A stretch of DNA of 22,417 nucleotides from HXMU1420-2 sp040830545 (GCA_040830545.1 JBFOMB010000065.1:1-22417); one strand, 5' to 3'; counted from the stretch's first letter, positions 7,521-14,558 are shown. The notes: generated by a model not told the origin, from the letters alone. Program-made: numbers and translations.

Positions 7521-7558
7521 CGCCCATGTTATGCAATAACCGGCCTTGGTTATGGGCG
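7521..7558. other. Imperfect hairpin upstream of the DUF5333-nuoG block
   Basis: CGCCC (7521-7525) pairs with GGGCG (7554-7558), and ATAACC (7536-7541) pairs with GGTTAT (7548-7553) across a GGCCTT loop, leaving a ten-base bulge on one side. A separate 14-base perfect palindrome, GATCGCCGGCGATC, lies at 7570-7583 just after the lipoprotein stop. Neither has a T-run on the minus-strand 3' side, so they are weak as intrinsic terminators. They mark the boundary between the accessory insertion and the nuoG block, and may be an mRNA 3' or 5' structure. I see no convincing promoter in the 116-base gap; TTGCAT near 7531-7536 is the only -35-like word. Confidence 0.4.
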
Positions 7559-7595
7559 ATTCCATGCCGGATCGCCGGCGATCTTCCGCCCGCCA

Positions 7596-7949
7596 TCAGA
7601 TTGGGTCGCACTGCCCCCGGAAAAACAGCTGATCGTTTTCAATCGGCAAATAGGCCGGTTCGGTTTCCGGTCCAACGGACCAGATAATCTCGGACGTGCC
7701 GAAATTCTTGATGCAATACCGGGTGCCTTCATACTGGCCGGCGGCCCGTGCCGCATCCAGGGATTGCGACACCTTACGCACCCGAACGCGGAAGTCCTTC
7801 AGGCCAGCCTTCTTGTCCACCGGTTTGGCGTCCGAGCGGAAATAGTAGCCGTCAAACAGAACCCGTTCTTCGGGCCGCGCGCAGGCCGACAGCAGGCTTG
7901 CCCCCAAAACGACCGAACAGACCAGTCGCAGTGTTTGTCTTGTCTTCAT
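7596..7949 (-). CDS. Small lipoprotein of unknown function
   Basis: The 117-residue product starts MKTRQTLRLVCSVVLGASLLSAC, a lipoprotein signal with lipobox LSAC (Cys23). The mature part is a small beta-rich domain (LFDGYYFRSDAKPVDKKAG, later DFRVRVRKVSQSLDAARAA) with two more cysteines in TRYCIKNFG and RGQCDP. I choose the ATG at 7949, whose ATGA overlaps the stop of the methyltransferase and which has TAGGA just before it; the open frame extends 7 codons further. Small lipoproteins with the TRYC-KNFGTS-I-W pattern occur in Rhodobacteraceae, but the function is unknown. It is the last gene of the methyltransferase unit. Confidence 0.78.
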   Translation of the reverse strand: MKTRQTLRLVCSVVLGASLLSACARPEERVLFDGYYFRSDAKPVDKKAGLKDFRVRVRKVSQSLDAARAAGQYEGTRYCIKNFGTSEIIWSVGPETEPAYLPIENDQLFFRGQCDPI

Positions 7950-8710
7950 TGTCCTACCCATGAATGGCACGGCCTGTGCACCGGCTGTTTTTCTATCACA
8001 GCGATCGAGTCATGCACATGCAGGCCTGAAATCTTGTCACGCAGCCCCGGATGCCGCACTTTCTTGGGGTGGTACCAGTGGTGAATGTCGTCCGTCAGCT
8101 CTCGCAGATACCGGAAGAAATTCGAAGAAGACCGGAACCCACCGCCGAACTTTTCCCAATAGGCCGTGTGCAGGTCTTCGACCATGTAGACGCCCCCATC
8201 ATTCAATTGTGGGAAGAGGGATTCGAATGACGCGCGGACATGCGGCATCCTGTGGCTGCCGTCGTCCAAGACCACGTCCACCCCGCCCATTTCAGCAACC
8301 ACCTCGCTCAGGAACTCGGGATCAGCCTGCGATCCGATACGAACCTGGCCTGCCTGCCCATCCAACTCGGCGCAGGACTTTTTGATATCAATGCCATAGA
8401 TCACTGCGTCGGGACCAAAATACTCACGCCACATTTGCAGGCTGCCGCCTTTGTTGACGCCGATTTCCAGAAACCGCACGGCCGTGCCGCGATAGGGGCC
8501 GAAGTATCGGTCATAGATCGGGATGTAATGGTGCCATTTGTGTACAATCGCGCCCTTGTTGCCCGCATAGATGTTCAGCAAATCACCATCATAGCCGTAC
8601 TTTGCACGAATATCCTCCGCGACATCGGCATCCGGATCGAAACGAAACCTTTTCATTGCCCGCTCAGCCCCACTGCTCAGGTCCGACCCGGGCAACGCTT
8701 CTGGTGTCAT
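7946..8710 (-). CDS. SAM-dependent class I methyltransferase, MycE/CmcI-like
   Basis: The 254-residue protein has a Rossmann-type methyltransferase core. The SAM-binding glycine motif is FLEIGVNKGGSLQMW (about residues 80-94), motif II is YGIDI (105-109), and acidic metal/substrate residues are VVLDDGSH (147-153) and VEDLHTAYW (178-185). These features and the preceding KWHHYIPIYDRYF match the macrocin/mycinamicin sugar O-methyltransferase group (MycE-like, Mg-dependent) and other small-molecule or glycan O-methyltransferases. The substrate cannot be told here. The ATG at 8710 has a rather distant GAGGAG; an internal ATG at residue 19 is an alternative. A promoter-like sequence lies at 8739-8767. 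It is not a known complex I gene and belongs to the accessory insertion. Confidence 0.82.
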   Translation of the reverse strand: MTPEALPGSDLSSGAERAMKRFRFDPDADVAEDIRAKYGYDGDLLNIYAGNKGAIVHKWHHYIPIYDRYFGPYRGTAVRFLEIGVNKGGSLQMWREYFGPDAVIYGIDIKKSCAELDGQAGQVRIGSQADPEFLSEVVAEMGGVDVVLDDGSHRMPHVRASFESLFPQLNDGGVYMVEDLHTAYWEKFGGGFRSSSNFFRYLRELTDDIHHWYHPKKVRHPGLRDKISGLHVHDSIAVIEKQPVHRPCHSWVGQ

Positions 8711-8738
8711 CGGTCCCGGGCTCTCCTCACCTTAACCC

Positions 8739-8767
8739 GGTATCGCCTTCCAAACCGCGAAATTCAA
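8739..8767 (-). promoter_or_regulatory. Candidate promoter of the methyltransferase gene
   Basis: On the minus strand TTGAAT (8762-8767) and GATACC (8739-8744) are 17 bases apart, about 29 bases from the ATG at 8710. The -10 is only a partial match to consensus. Context supports it, since the gene follows an 82-base gap after the DUF3291 genes. Confidence 0.4.
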
Positions 8768-8792
8768 GGCTTTGCGCTTGATTTGATGCGCG

Positions 8793-9293
8793 TCACGCGG
8801 CGTTGGTCGTGCACGCCTTGTCCCGCCACAGCCGGGCAGCGGGCAGATCAGCCCAGCCAAAAGCGTGATCCGACGCGCCATGATCGCGTTTGTACTGCAA
8901 CCGGTTCAGGGCTTCGTCCAAGGTCGGTTGGTGTCCTTCTGGCACCCACCACATCACGAAATGCTGCTGGCCCAACACCTCAAACCATTCTGCCCGGCGG
9001 TCGTAGAACTGTTTGTGCACCGTGTTGAAAACGAAAGTCTCGAGGCTTTGCACATCTTCCCAGACCGTCAGGTTCGCCACCAGTTGCGGGTCGTCCCCAA
9101 TGTTGTTTTCGGTATTCCCCGTTCCCGGTTCACCCGACCCTTCCATCATCCAGACAAAACCCGGCATACGTTTGCCAAGGCCATTGATCCGGTCCAGCGC
9201 TTCCATGAACTCGGCCACGCGCGGGTCATCGACCGGGGCCAGAAGGCGGCCGATGTTGAGTTCTGCCAAATGCTTACCGTTGGGTTGCTGCAT
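8793..9293 (-). CDS. DUF3291 family protein (second of tandem pair)
   Basis: The 166-residue protein starts MQQPNGKHLAELNIGRLLAP and shows the DUF3291 layout: LAELNIGRLLAPVDDPRVA at the N terminus, PGFVWMMEG, then LTVWEDVQSLETFVFNTVHK and FVMWWVPEGHQPTLDEAL. This is a dimeric ferredoxin-like alpha/beta fold related to the antibiotic-biosynthesis-monooxygenase type; no catalytic role has been settled, as far as I know. The ATG at 9293 has GGAGGG 8 bases upstream; the open frame reaches 9485 but lies over the preceding gene and is Gly/Arg-rich, so it is not coding. It is cytoplasmic, with a paralogue immediately upstream. Confidence 0.85.
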   Translation of the reverse strand: MQQPNGKHLAELNIGRLLAPVDDPRVAEFMEALDRINGLGKRMPGFVWMMEGSGEPGTGNTENNIGDDPQLVANLTVWEDVQSLETFVFNTVHKQFYDRRAEWFEVLGQQHFVMWWVPEGHQPTLDEALNRLQYKRDHGASDHAFGWADLPAARLWRDKACTTNAA

Positions 9294-9316
9294 ATCTTGA
9301 GCCCTCCCAGAGCCAT

Positions 9317-9787
9317 TCAGACCGTCGGTTGTGTTGCCCGCGCGCCCGCCCAGCCAAATGCGAAATCCGTGTCGCCATGGGCCTCCAGGTGGTGATAACG
9401 CTCCATCGCCTCCACGATCGTCGGCTTGTGCCCGGCAGGCACCCACCACATCACCAGCCGCAGGCCTTGGCCCTCGCCGTACCATTCATCGCGACGATCA
9501 TAGAATTTCTTGTGAACCGTGTTCCAGACGAAGTGCTCAAGGCTGGCCAAATCCTCCCACACGCTCAGCGTGGAGGCTGTGCGCGGGTTCCCACCCAGTA
9601 CCCCGTCCGCGTCCAGCTGCGCCGATTCCATGTCGTCATCGGACAAACGCCAGACAAAGCCGGGGCTGCGCGCGGCAATCCCGTTCACCAGATCCAGATT
9701 GTTGGCAAAATCAGCGACCCGAGGGTCGTCCCAATCATAGAGCAACGTGCCGATGTTGAACTCGGCCAGATGAAATTCGGGGGCCAT
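9317..9787 (-). CDS. DUF3291 family protein (first of tandem pair)
   Basis: The 156-residue protein starts MAPEFHLAEFNIGTLLYDWDDPRVAD and has the same signature as its neighbour: SPGFVWRLSDDD, STLSVWEDLASLEHFVWNTVHK, and LVMWWVPAGHKPTIVEAMERY in parts. Full family length. AAGG lies about 8 bases before the ATG at 9787. It is followed after 23 bases by the second copy. The two differ at many positions, so the duplication is old or each was retained separately. A small-molecule enzyme or sensor role is possible but unproven. Confidence 0.87.
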   Translation of the reverse strand: MAPEFHLAEFNIGTLLYDWDDPRVADFANNLDLVNGIAARSPGFVWRLSDDDMESAQLDADGVLGGNPRTASTLSVWEDLASLEHFVWNTVHKKFYDRRDEWYGEGQGLRLVMWWVPAGHKPTIVEAMERYHHLEAHGDTDFAFGWAGARATQPTV

Positions 9788-9897
9788 AGCGGTACCTTGG
9801 ACAATCGATTCAGGATTGCCGCACCCTTAGCACCCGATCACACCCACAGGGAACCCGGCGGCGGACCGCCGACCCCGAAATGCGCAAAATCAGACGA

Positions 9898-10074
9898 TCA
9901 ACCGACAGTCTTGTTTGTCAGCGATGTGCCAACACCAGACCCGACGCCCCCCGACGCGTTCTGGATCGACATATAGGCGGCCCCGGCCAAACCAACGACC
10001 GCGGCAGTCAGCACAACCCAGTCAACGGTGACGGCACCGCGCTCGTCCTTGCGAAATTTTCTCATGAAGGTCAT
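9898..10074 (-). CDS. Flp-type (type IVb) pilin-like small protein
   Basis: The 58-residue product starts MTFMRKFRKDERG, followed by AVTVDWVVLTAAVVGLAG, one hydrophobic helix, and a short Gly/Ser/Thr-rich tail ending in TNKTVG. A basic leader ending in glycine before a hydrophobic helix is the prepilin-peptidase substrate plan of Flp/TadE-like pilins. Here position +5 after the Gly is aspartate instead of the usual glutamate. The ATG at 10074 is preceded at about 10 bases by GAGGGA; an ATG at 10065 is an alternative. It is a single gene with no tad/cpa assembly genes nearby. It may be a secreted or surface peptide supplied to a pilus system coded elsewhere. Confidence 0.72.
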   Translation of the reverse strand: MTFMRKFRKDERGAVTVDWVVLTAAVVGLAGAAYMSIQNASGGVGSGVGTSLTNKTVG

Positions 10075-10104
10075 GACAGCGTGTCCCTCAAATCAAATAC
10101 AAAC

Positions 10105-10120
10105 CCGTCGTTGCCGACGG
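10105..10120 (-). terminator. Perfect GNRA-loop hairpin with T-rich tail in the pilin leader
   Basis: CCGTCG and CGACGG form a perfect 6-base stem closed by a GCAA tetraloop on the minus strand, followed directly by GTTTGTATTTGATTT. This looks like a weak intrinsic terminator or attenuator, 31 bases before the pilin-like ATG. The leader from 10075 to 10341 otherwise holds no gene longer than a few codons. Confidence 0.45.
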
Positions 10121-10306
10121 AATTTACCCGGACCTTGTCATTCACATCGCCCGGGCAGCTCAGGCTGATGACCTTTAGACCGCAGTAATGTGGCGATTTT
10201 GAGGCACGGCGGATTTTTGCCGATGACAATTATGCAACAGGTAGAGGTTACCCCCTCCCTGTGTGCATTCGGGGGAGGAATTGGGACAATTTTAAGAAAC
10301 CGCGTA

Positions 10307-10330
10307 TCAGGCAGGGCCTCCCCCGCCTGA
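10307..10330 (-). terminator. Candidate terminator after nuoF
   Basis: TCAGGC (10325-10330 on minus) pairs with GCCTGA (10307-10312), with GGG/CCC possible inside the loop. A short T-rich stretch (GGTTTCTT) follows seven bases later, which makes it weak. It lies 12 bases after the nuoF stop, where the complex I block ends and the accessory insertion begins. Another GC-rich stem (CCTCCC / GGGAGG) lies at about 10253-10278. Confidence 0.4.
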
Positions 10331-10341
10331 GAAACACAGGA

Positions 10342-11640
10342 TCATTCAGCTGCAACCGCTGTGACACGACCCGTGCGCTTGGCCTTGATCCGGTCCTCGA
10401 TCTCGTCCCGGAAATGGCGGATCAGACCCTGGATCGGCCACGCCGCAGCGTCGCCCAGGGCACAGATCGTGTGGCCTTCGACCTGCTTGGTCACATCCAG
10501 CAGCATGTCGATCTCTTCCGGCTCTGCCTCACCCGTGACCAGACGATCCATCACCCGCATCATCCAGCCGGTGCCTTCGCGACACGGCGTACACTGGCCA
10601 CAACTTTCGTGTTTGTAGAATTTCGACAGTCGCCAGATCGCTTTGATGATGTCGGTGGACTGGTCCATCACGATCACTGCCGCCGTACCCAGCCCCGACC
10701 GCTGTTCCCGCAGCCAGTCGAAATCCATGATGCAGTCCTGCTCCATCACCTTGCCGGGAATGCACGGAACCGAGGAGCCGCCTGGAATAACCGCTTTCAG
10801 ATTGTCCCAACCGCCGCGAATGCCGCCACAGTGACGCTCGATCAACTCCTTGAACGGGATCGACATGGCCTCTTCGACCACGCAAGGGTTGTTCACATGG
10901 CCGGAAATGGCAAACAGCTTGGTCCCGGCGTTGTTCGCCCGACCAAAGGACGCAAACCAGTCCGGCCCGCGCCGCAAGATCGTCGGGATGACGGCAATGG
11001 ATTCCACGTTGTTCACCGTGGTCGGGCAGCCATAAAGCCCCGCGCCCGCCGGGAACGGTGGTTTCATGCGCGGCATGCCTTTCTTGCCTTCAAGGCTTTC
11101 CAGCAGTGCGGTTTCTTCGCCGCAAATATAAGCCCCGGCCCCGTGATGCAGGTAGAGGTCGAAATCCCATCCCGAGCCCGCCGCGTTCGCGCCCAGCAGA
11201 CCGGCGTCATAACATTCATCAATCGCCGCCTGCAGCGCCTCACGCTCGCGAATATATTCGCCGCGAATGTAGATGTAGCAGGTGTTCGCGTTCATCGCGA
11301 AAGAGGCAATCAGGCAGCCTTCGATCAGCGTATGCGGATCGTGGCGCATGATTTCACGGTCCTTGCAGGTGCCCGGTTCGGATTCATCCGCGTTCACCAC
11401 CAGATAAGCGGGACGCCCATCGCTTTCCTTCGGCATGAAGGACCATTTCAACCCCGTGGGAAAGCCAGCGCCGCCCCGGCCCCGCAACCCGCTGGCCTTG
11501 GCCTGTTCGATCACCCAGTCGCGCCCGTTACCGATCAGCTTGGCCGTGCCGTCCCAATGCCCGCGCGCCTTTGCACCCGCCAGCGACCGGTCATGCATGC
11601 CGTAGATATTGGTGAAGATGCGATCCTCGTCTTTCAACAT
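10342..11640 (-). CDS. nuoF: NADH-quinone oxidoreductase subunit F
   Basis: The 432-residue protein is the NADH- and FMN-binding subunit. The flavin/NADH loop GLRGRGGAGFPTG is at about residues 51-63, VVNADESEPGTCKDREI at 81-97 and YICGEETALLESLEG at 171-185. The N3 [4Fe-4S] ligands are Cys347, 350, 353 (ESCGQCTPCREG) and Cys393 (HTICALGD). Length is standard for the 51-kDa subunit. The C-terminal tail ends in TAVAAE. The start is six bases after the DUF5337 stop. No further nuo gene follows directly: nuoG is about 3.3 kb away. Confidence 0.98.
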   Translation of the reverse strand: MLKDEDRIFTNIYGMHDRSLAGAKARGHWDGTAKLIGNGRDWVIEQAKASGLRGRGGAGFPTGLKWSFMPKESDGRPAYLVVNADESEPGTCKDREIMRHDPHTLIEGCLIASFAMNANTCYIYIRGEYIREREALQAAIDECYDAGLLGANAAGSGWDFDLYLHHGAGAYICGEETALLESLEGKKGMPRMKPPFPAGAGLYGCPTTVNNVESIAVIPTILRRGPDWFASFGRANNAGTKLFAISGHVNNPCVVEEAMSIPFKELIERHCGGIRGGWDNLKAVIPGGSSVPCIPGKVMEQDCIMDFDWLREQRSGLGTAAVIVMDQSTDIIKAIWRLSKFYKHESCGQCTPCREGTGWMMRVMDRLVTGEAEPEEIDMLLDVTKQVEGHTICALGDAAAWPIQGLIRHFRDEIEDRIKAKRTGRVTAVAAE

Positions 11641-11646
11641 GACGGC

Positions 11647-11871
11647 TTACCTCTGATGTTCCCGGCGCGCGCGCCAGATGTGATAGATGTTGACGATCGC
11701 CCACACAAATGCAGCGAGCGAGAAGAAGTAGAACAGGAATTCGTACCGAAACGGCAGGCCCAGAACCTGGACCAGCCACGGCGCGAGGATCGCCAACAGG
11801 CCCGCGCCCGCGATCACCGTTCCGGTGATACGTCCCTTGCGGGCCAGTGCCTGTTCCAATTCCTGCGTCAT
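11647..11871 (-). CDS. DUF5337-like two-helix membrane protein
   Basis: The 74-residue product has a polar N terminus (MTQELEQALARKGRITG) and two membrane helices at about 17-37 (VIAGAGLLAILAPWLVQVLG) and 45-63 (FLFYFFSLAAFVWAIVNIYH), and ends in a basic tail (IWRARREHQR). The plan and its place between nuoE and nuoF fit DUF5337, a small Rhodobacteraceae family found in nuo clusters; I name it from memory. It would sit in the inner membrane with both ends in the cytoplasm. Its role is unknown; a small supernumerary or assembly protein is plausible. It starts 19 bases after the preceding gene's stop. Confidence 0.75.
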   Translation of the reverse strand: MTQELEQALARKGRITGTVIAGAGLLAILAPWLVQVLGLPFRYEFLFYFFSLAAFVWAIVNIYHIWRARREHQR

Positions 11872-11889
11872 CCTTCGATCCGTGTCCCT

Positions 11890-12582
11890 CTACCCTTCGG
11901 CGGCAAAGGCCTTGGCCTGCCCGATCCAGTCGTCCCGCGTGATCCGGCCCTTGAAGGACAGAACGTCGTCCATATGCGCGACATCAGCCTCGGTCCATGC
12001 GGCGATTTGAGCAAAACTGGTCACGCCTGCTTCGTGGAGCTTTTTCTCCAGCCCGGGGCCGACGCCGCTGATCCGCTTGAGGTCATCAGCACCGCCGCTT
12101 GCAGCGGGTGCAGTTGGCGCGGGTGCTGAGGCCGCTTCGGGCTCGTACCGCCATGTTCCTTTGCGTTCAGCCAGCTCAGCCTGCCCGGGCAGGTGCGCGG
12201 ATGGCTTGATCACGGAGTCTGTTGCAGCCGCTGTTGAAGCTTCAGGCTCTGGCGCGGCTTGGGGTGCCGGTTCAGGTGCCGGGGCCTCGGCCACGGGTTC
12301 AGGTTCTGCTGCAGGTTCCGGCTCGGGTGCCGGGGCCGGTTGGGCCGCAGGCTGTGCTGGCGGCGGCGCAGGGGCAAAGCTTTGCCCGGCGGCAGCTTGT
12401 TGCGGACAGAATATGCGTGGGAACAAGACAAACCCAACAACCAGCACGACGATCCCGATCAGCAATGCAGCCCAAAATCCCCATCCCATAATCAGGCCGA
12501 TTAGGAACACAAGACCGCCCAAAACCGCCGCACCAACGCGGCATTTTTGCGTGCAGTCACTTGCAGTCTGAGGCTGGGTCAT
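11890..12582 (-). CDS. Membrane-anchored Pro/Ala-rich protein with a NuoE-tail-like helix-hairpin-helix domain
   Basis: The 230-residue protein has an N-terminal Cys-containing segment, two hydrophobic helices (about 17-34 and 35-56), a long Pro/Ala/Glu linker (62-118), the motif IKPSAHLPGQ...KGTWRYEPE (125-149) and a C-terminal HhH-like domain (about 165-228, with ISGVGPGLEKKLHEAG). The motif plus HhH domain repeats the C-terminal tail of the NuoE product at 12610-13836 almost segment by segment. It is therefore a duplicated module put on a membrane anchor. Such proteins are sometimes labelled endonuclease because of the HhH, but no nuclease catalytic residues are seen. It starts 27 bases after nuoE with GGGAG before the ATG. 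Confidence 0.82.
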   Translation of the reverse strand: MTQPQTASDCTQKCRVGAAVLGGLVFLIGLIMGWGFWAALLIGIVVLVVGFVLFPRIFCPQQAAAGQSFAPAPPPAQPAAQPAPAPEPEPAAEPEPVAEAPAPEPAPQAAPEPEASTAAATDSVIKPSAHLPGQAELAERKGTWRYEPEAASAPAPTAPAASGGADDLKRISGVGPGLEKKLHEAGVTSFAQIAAWTEADVAHMDDVLSFKGRITRDDWIGQAKAFAAEG

Positions 12583-12609
12583 TGTCGGGTCTCCCTGTGC
12601 TTGGACGAT

Positions 12610-13836
12610 CTAGTCCTTATAGATGTCGTCTTCCTTAGCACGTTTGGAGAAATCGGTCTCTACACCTTTGGCCAATTGACTCGCCTGCTCGACCCAGTTG
12701 TCGCGGCTGACTCGGCCTTTGAAACCAACAAGGTTCTGATCGGCCCAAGCGACCTCTTCTGGCGTCCAGGCGGCGATCTGGTCGAAATGGTAAATGCCGA
12801 TGCCGTGCAGCACACCTTCGAGCTTGGGACCAACACCCTTGATCATCTTCAAATCATCGCCCTGCCCGTCTCGCGGAGCGCTCAGCGTTTCGGGCTTGGA
12901 CTCGCCATCCGCCGCGCTTGGTGCGGGTGCGGGTTCTGCGGGCACGCCTTCAGGTTCATAGCGCCACGTGCCTTTGCGTGCGGCCAGTTCCTGTTGCCCT
13001 GGCAGCGTTGCGCTAGGTTTGATCAGACCCTCCGCCTGTGCGGGCGCGGCCGCCACCGGTGCGGCAGGTGCCGGTTCCGGCGCAGGTGCAGCAGCTTCGT
13101 TCGCGGCGGCTTTCGCAGCTTCGGCAGCATCTGGTTGCCACGGCGTCAGCAGCGGTACTTCGGTGCCATCGATGCGTTTTACGCTGTCGCCCAGATCCAC
13201 GGCCCTTTGCGCGGATGCATTATATTGCGCGCGACCCTCGGCGTAGTCTTGCAAAGATGTCAGGCCCCCCGCCGGTTCGGACGTATAGCGCCCGTTCTGC
13301 GGACCCGGCACAGGCACACCACCAGCGGCAAGTTCATCAATGATCTCGGCAAACCTCTCTGCGGTGAGGTCCTCGTAGTAGTCCTTGCCAATCTGCACCA
13401 TCGGCGCATTGGCGCAGGCGCCAAGGCATTCAACCTCTTCCCAGCTGAACTTGCCATCTGCCGAAAGCTCGTGTGCCTTGGGCGCGATCTTGTCCTTGCA
13501 GACGCTGATCAGATCCTCGGCCCCGCAAATCATGCAGGAGGTCGTGCCGCACACCTGAAAATGTGCAACGCTGCCGACCGGCTGCAACTGGAACATGAAG
13601 TAGAACGTCGCCACCTCGAGCGCGCGAATGTGGGCGAGGTCCAGCATATCGGCCACATGTTCGATCGCCTTCCGGCTCAGCCAACCTTCCTGTTCCTGCG
13701 CACGCCACAGCAGCGGGATGATCGCGCTGGCCTGTCGCCCCTCGGGGTACTTGGTGATCTGTGCCCGTGCCCAGGCATCATTGGCTGGGGTAAAGGCAAA
13801 GTGTTCGGGTTGCTCGTGGTATAGTCTACGCAGCAT
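12610..13836 (-). CDS. nuoE: NADH-quinone oxidoreductase subunit E with long C-terminal extension
   Basis: The 408-residue protein is more than twice the length of the usual NuoE (about 160-240). Residues 1-175 are the thioredoxin-like [2Fe-2S] domain with N1a ligands Cys96, Cys101, Cys137 and Cys141 (QVCGTTSC, ECLGAC). Residues 180-270 are linker, ending in a Pro/Ala-rich run. Residues 271-295 hold LIKPSATLPGQ...KGTWRYEPE and 325-390 form a helix-hairpin-helix-like domain (MIKGVGPKLEGVLHGIG ... GFKGRVSRDNW). The extension is typical of some alphaproteobacteria. The same module occurs in the next gene. The ATG at 13836 has AGGGG about 7 bases upstream. Confidence 0.95.
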   Translation of the reverse strand: MLRRLYHEQPEHFAFTPANDAWARAQITKYPEGRQASAIIPLLWRAQEQEGWLSRKAIEHVADMLDLAHIRALEVATFYFMFQLQPVGSVAHFQVCGTTSCMICGAEDLISVCKDKIAPKAHELSADGKFSWEEVECLGACANAPMVQIGKDYYEDLTAERFAEIIDELAAGGVPVPGPQNGRYTSEPAGGLTSLQDYAEGRAQYNASAQRAVDLGDSVKRIDGTEVPLLTPWQPDAAEAAKAAANEAAAPAPEPAPAAPVAAAPAQAEGLIKPSATLPGQQELAARKGTWRYEPEGVPAEPAPAPSAADGESKPETLSAPRDGQGDDLKMIKGVGPKLEGVLHGIGIYHFDQIAAWTPEEVAWADQNLVGFKGRVSRDNWVEQASQLAKGVETDFSKRAKEDDIYKD

Positions 13837-13845
13837 GTCGGACCC

Positions 13846-14196
13846 CTACGGAATGGCAAACAGCGCGAAAATCGCGCCAATGGCGGACACACCGCCGATA
13901 ATCAGATGAATCCAGAACGGATGACCCGCCCGGCGATAGATGAATGCGTCCCCCAGGCCGATCACGGCATAGCTGAGGAGCATGGCGAACAGCATGCGCG
14001 GCGCATTGAGCCAAGCGGCGATCAAGGCCAGCGCGGCGAGCCCCGCGTAGCGCACCAACAGCGCCTGCGCCAGCATGTCGGGGCGGTGCTGGATCAGCTT
14101 CAGACCGTATTGCTTGTTCATGGCCAACAGCACGGTCACCACGATCATGAAAATCGCAAGCGCCCAAGAGATGATGGTGACAAGCGAACCCAACAT
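13846..14196 (-). CDS. Four-helix membrane protein, DUF4267-like (second of pair)
   Basis: The product of about 116 residues starts MLGSLVTIISWALAIFMIVV and has four hydrophobic helices with short loops. The segment HRPDMLAQALLVRYAGLAALALIAAW in parts, then AVIGLGDAFIYRRAGHPFWIHL, recalls DUF4267-type membrane proteins. The ATG at 14196 has GGGGGGA at an ideal 7-base distance; an ATG at 14202 overlaps the preceding stop (ATGA) and is an alternative. It has the same plan as the gene before it, so the two look like tandem duplicates. Location between nuoD and nuoE is suggestive of an accessory role, but nothing more can be said. Confidence 0.72.
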   Translation of the reverse strand: MLGSLVTIISWALAIFMIVVTVLLAMNKQYGLKLIQHRPDMLAQALLVRYAGLAALALIAAWLNAPRMLFAMLLSYAVIGLGDAFIYRRAGHPFWIHLIIGGVSAIGAIFALFAIP

Positions 14197-14198
14197 GG

Positions 14199-14558
14199 TC
14201 ATTCCCCCCAGATCACAGCGCCCAGCACGATCAGGCAGCCACCAAAGGACAGCAACCCGGTCGCAGTGTGTTTGATGTGCGGCAACCCGCGCGAGGCATA
14301 GACCCAACCGTCATAGAGCCCCAGCACCGCGCAAACCGCCAGGAAATAGGCCGCAACGCCCGGCTGGCCAAAGATCAGAACGCCCAGCGTCAGCAGGAAC
14401 AGCACCAGATAGCGGCCCGCCATGACGTGCGGCAGCAACTCCACCCGGTGCGTGACCGTGTCCATCGCCTTCACCGGATCGCGCAGCGAAATATACGCCA
14501 GATACCCGGTGATCGCGGCGGTGATCAGCATGACCAGAGTTGTCAGCATCGCCCACAC
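14199..14558 (-). CDS. Four-helix membrane protein (first of pair)
   Basis: The 119-residue product begins with GTG, whose GTG overlaps the last base of the micro-ORF stop (TAGTG), and GGGGG lies about 10 bases upstream. Four membrane helices are visible (LTTLVMLITAAITGYLAY, RYLVLFLLTLGVLIFG, VAAYFLAVCAVLGLYDGW, and a C-terminal LLSFGGCLIVLGAVIWG). HRVELLPHVMAGRYLVLF and GLYDGWVYASRG match equivalent segments of the downstream gene (HRPDMLAQALLVRYAG and GLGDAFIYRRAG), supporting common origin. Unknown function. Confidence 0.72.
   Translation of the reverse strand: MWAMLTTLVMLITAAITGYLAYISLRDPVKAMDTVTHRVELLPHVMAGRYLVLFLLTLGVLIFGQPGVAAYFLAVCAVLGLYDGWVYASRGLPHIKHTATGLLSFGGCLIVLGAVIWGE

Noticed and set aside
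9293..9485. N-terminal extension of the second DUF3291 gene
   Set aside because: It overlaps the first copy, is Gly/Arg-rich and lacks family similarity; the ATG at 9293 has GGAGGG at 8 bases.
10261..12129. Long plus-strand open frame of about 620 codons over nuoF and DUF5337
   Set aside because: It is the antisense shadow of strongly conserved minus-strand genes with GC-rich codon bias; it has no domain pattern or ribosome site.
11890..12582. Annotation of the HhH protein as a nuclease
   Set aside because: The HhH-like domain is present, but no acidic catalytic cluster of a nuclease is visible and the module is shared with NuoE.
12547..13824. Plus-strand open frame of about 425 codons opposite nuoE
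   Set aside because: It covers the same bases as nuoE, whose [2Fe-2S] ligands are intact, and reads as Cys/Arg/Gly-rich shadow sequence.
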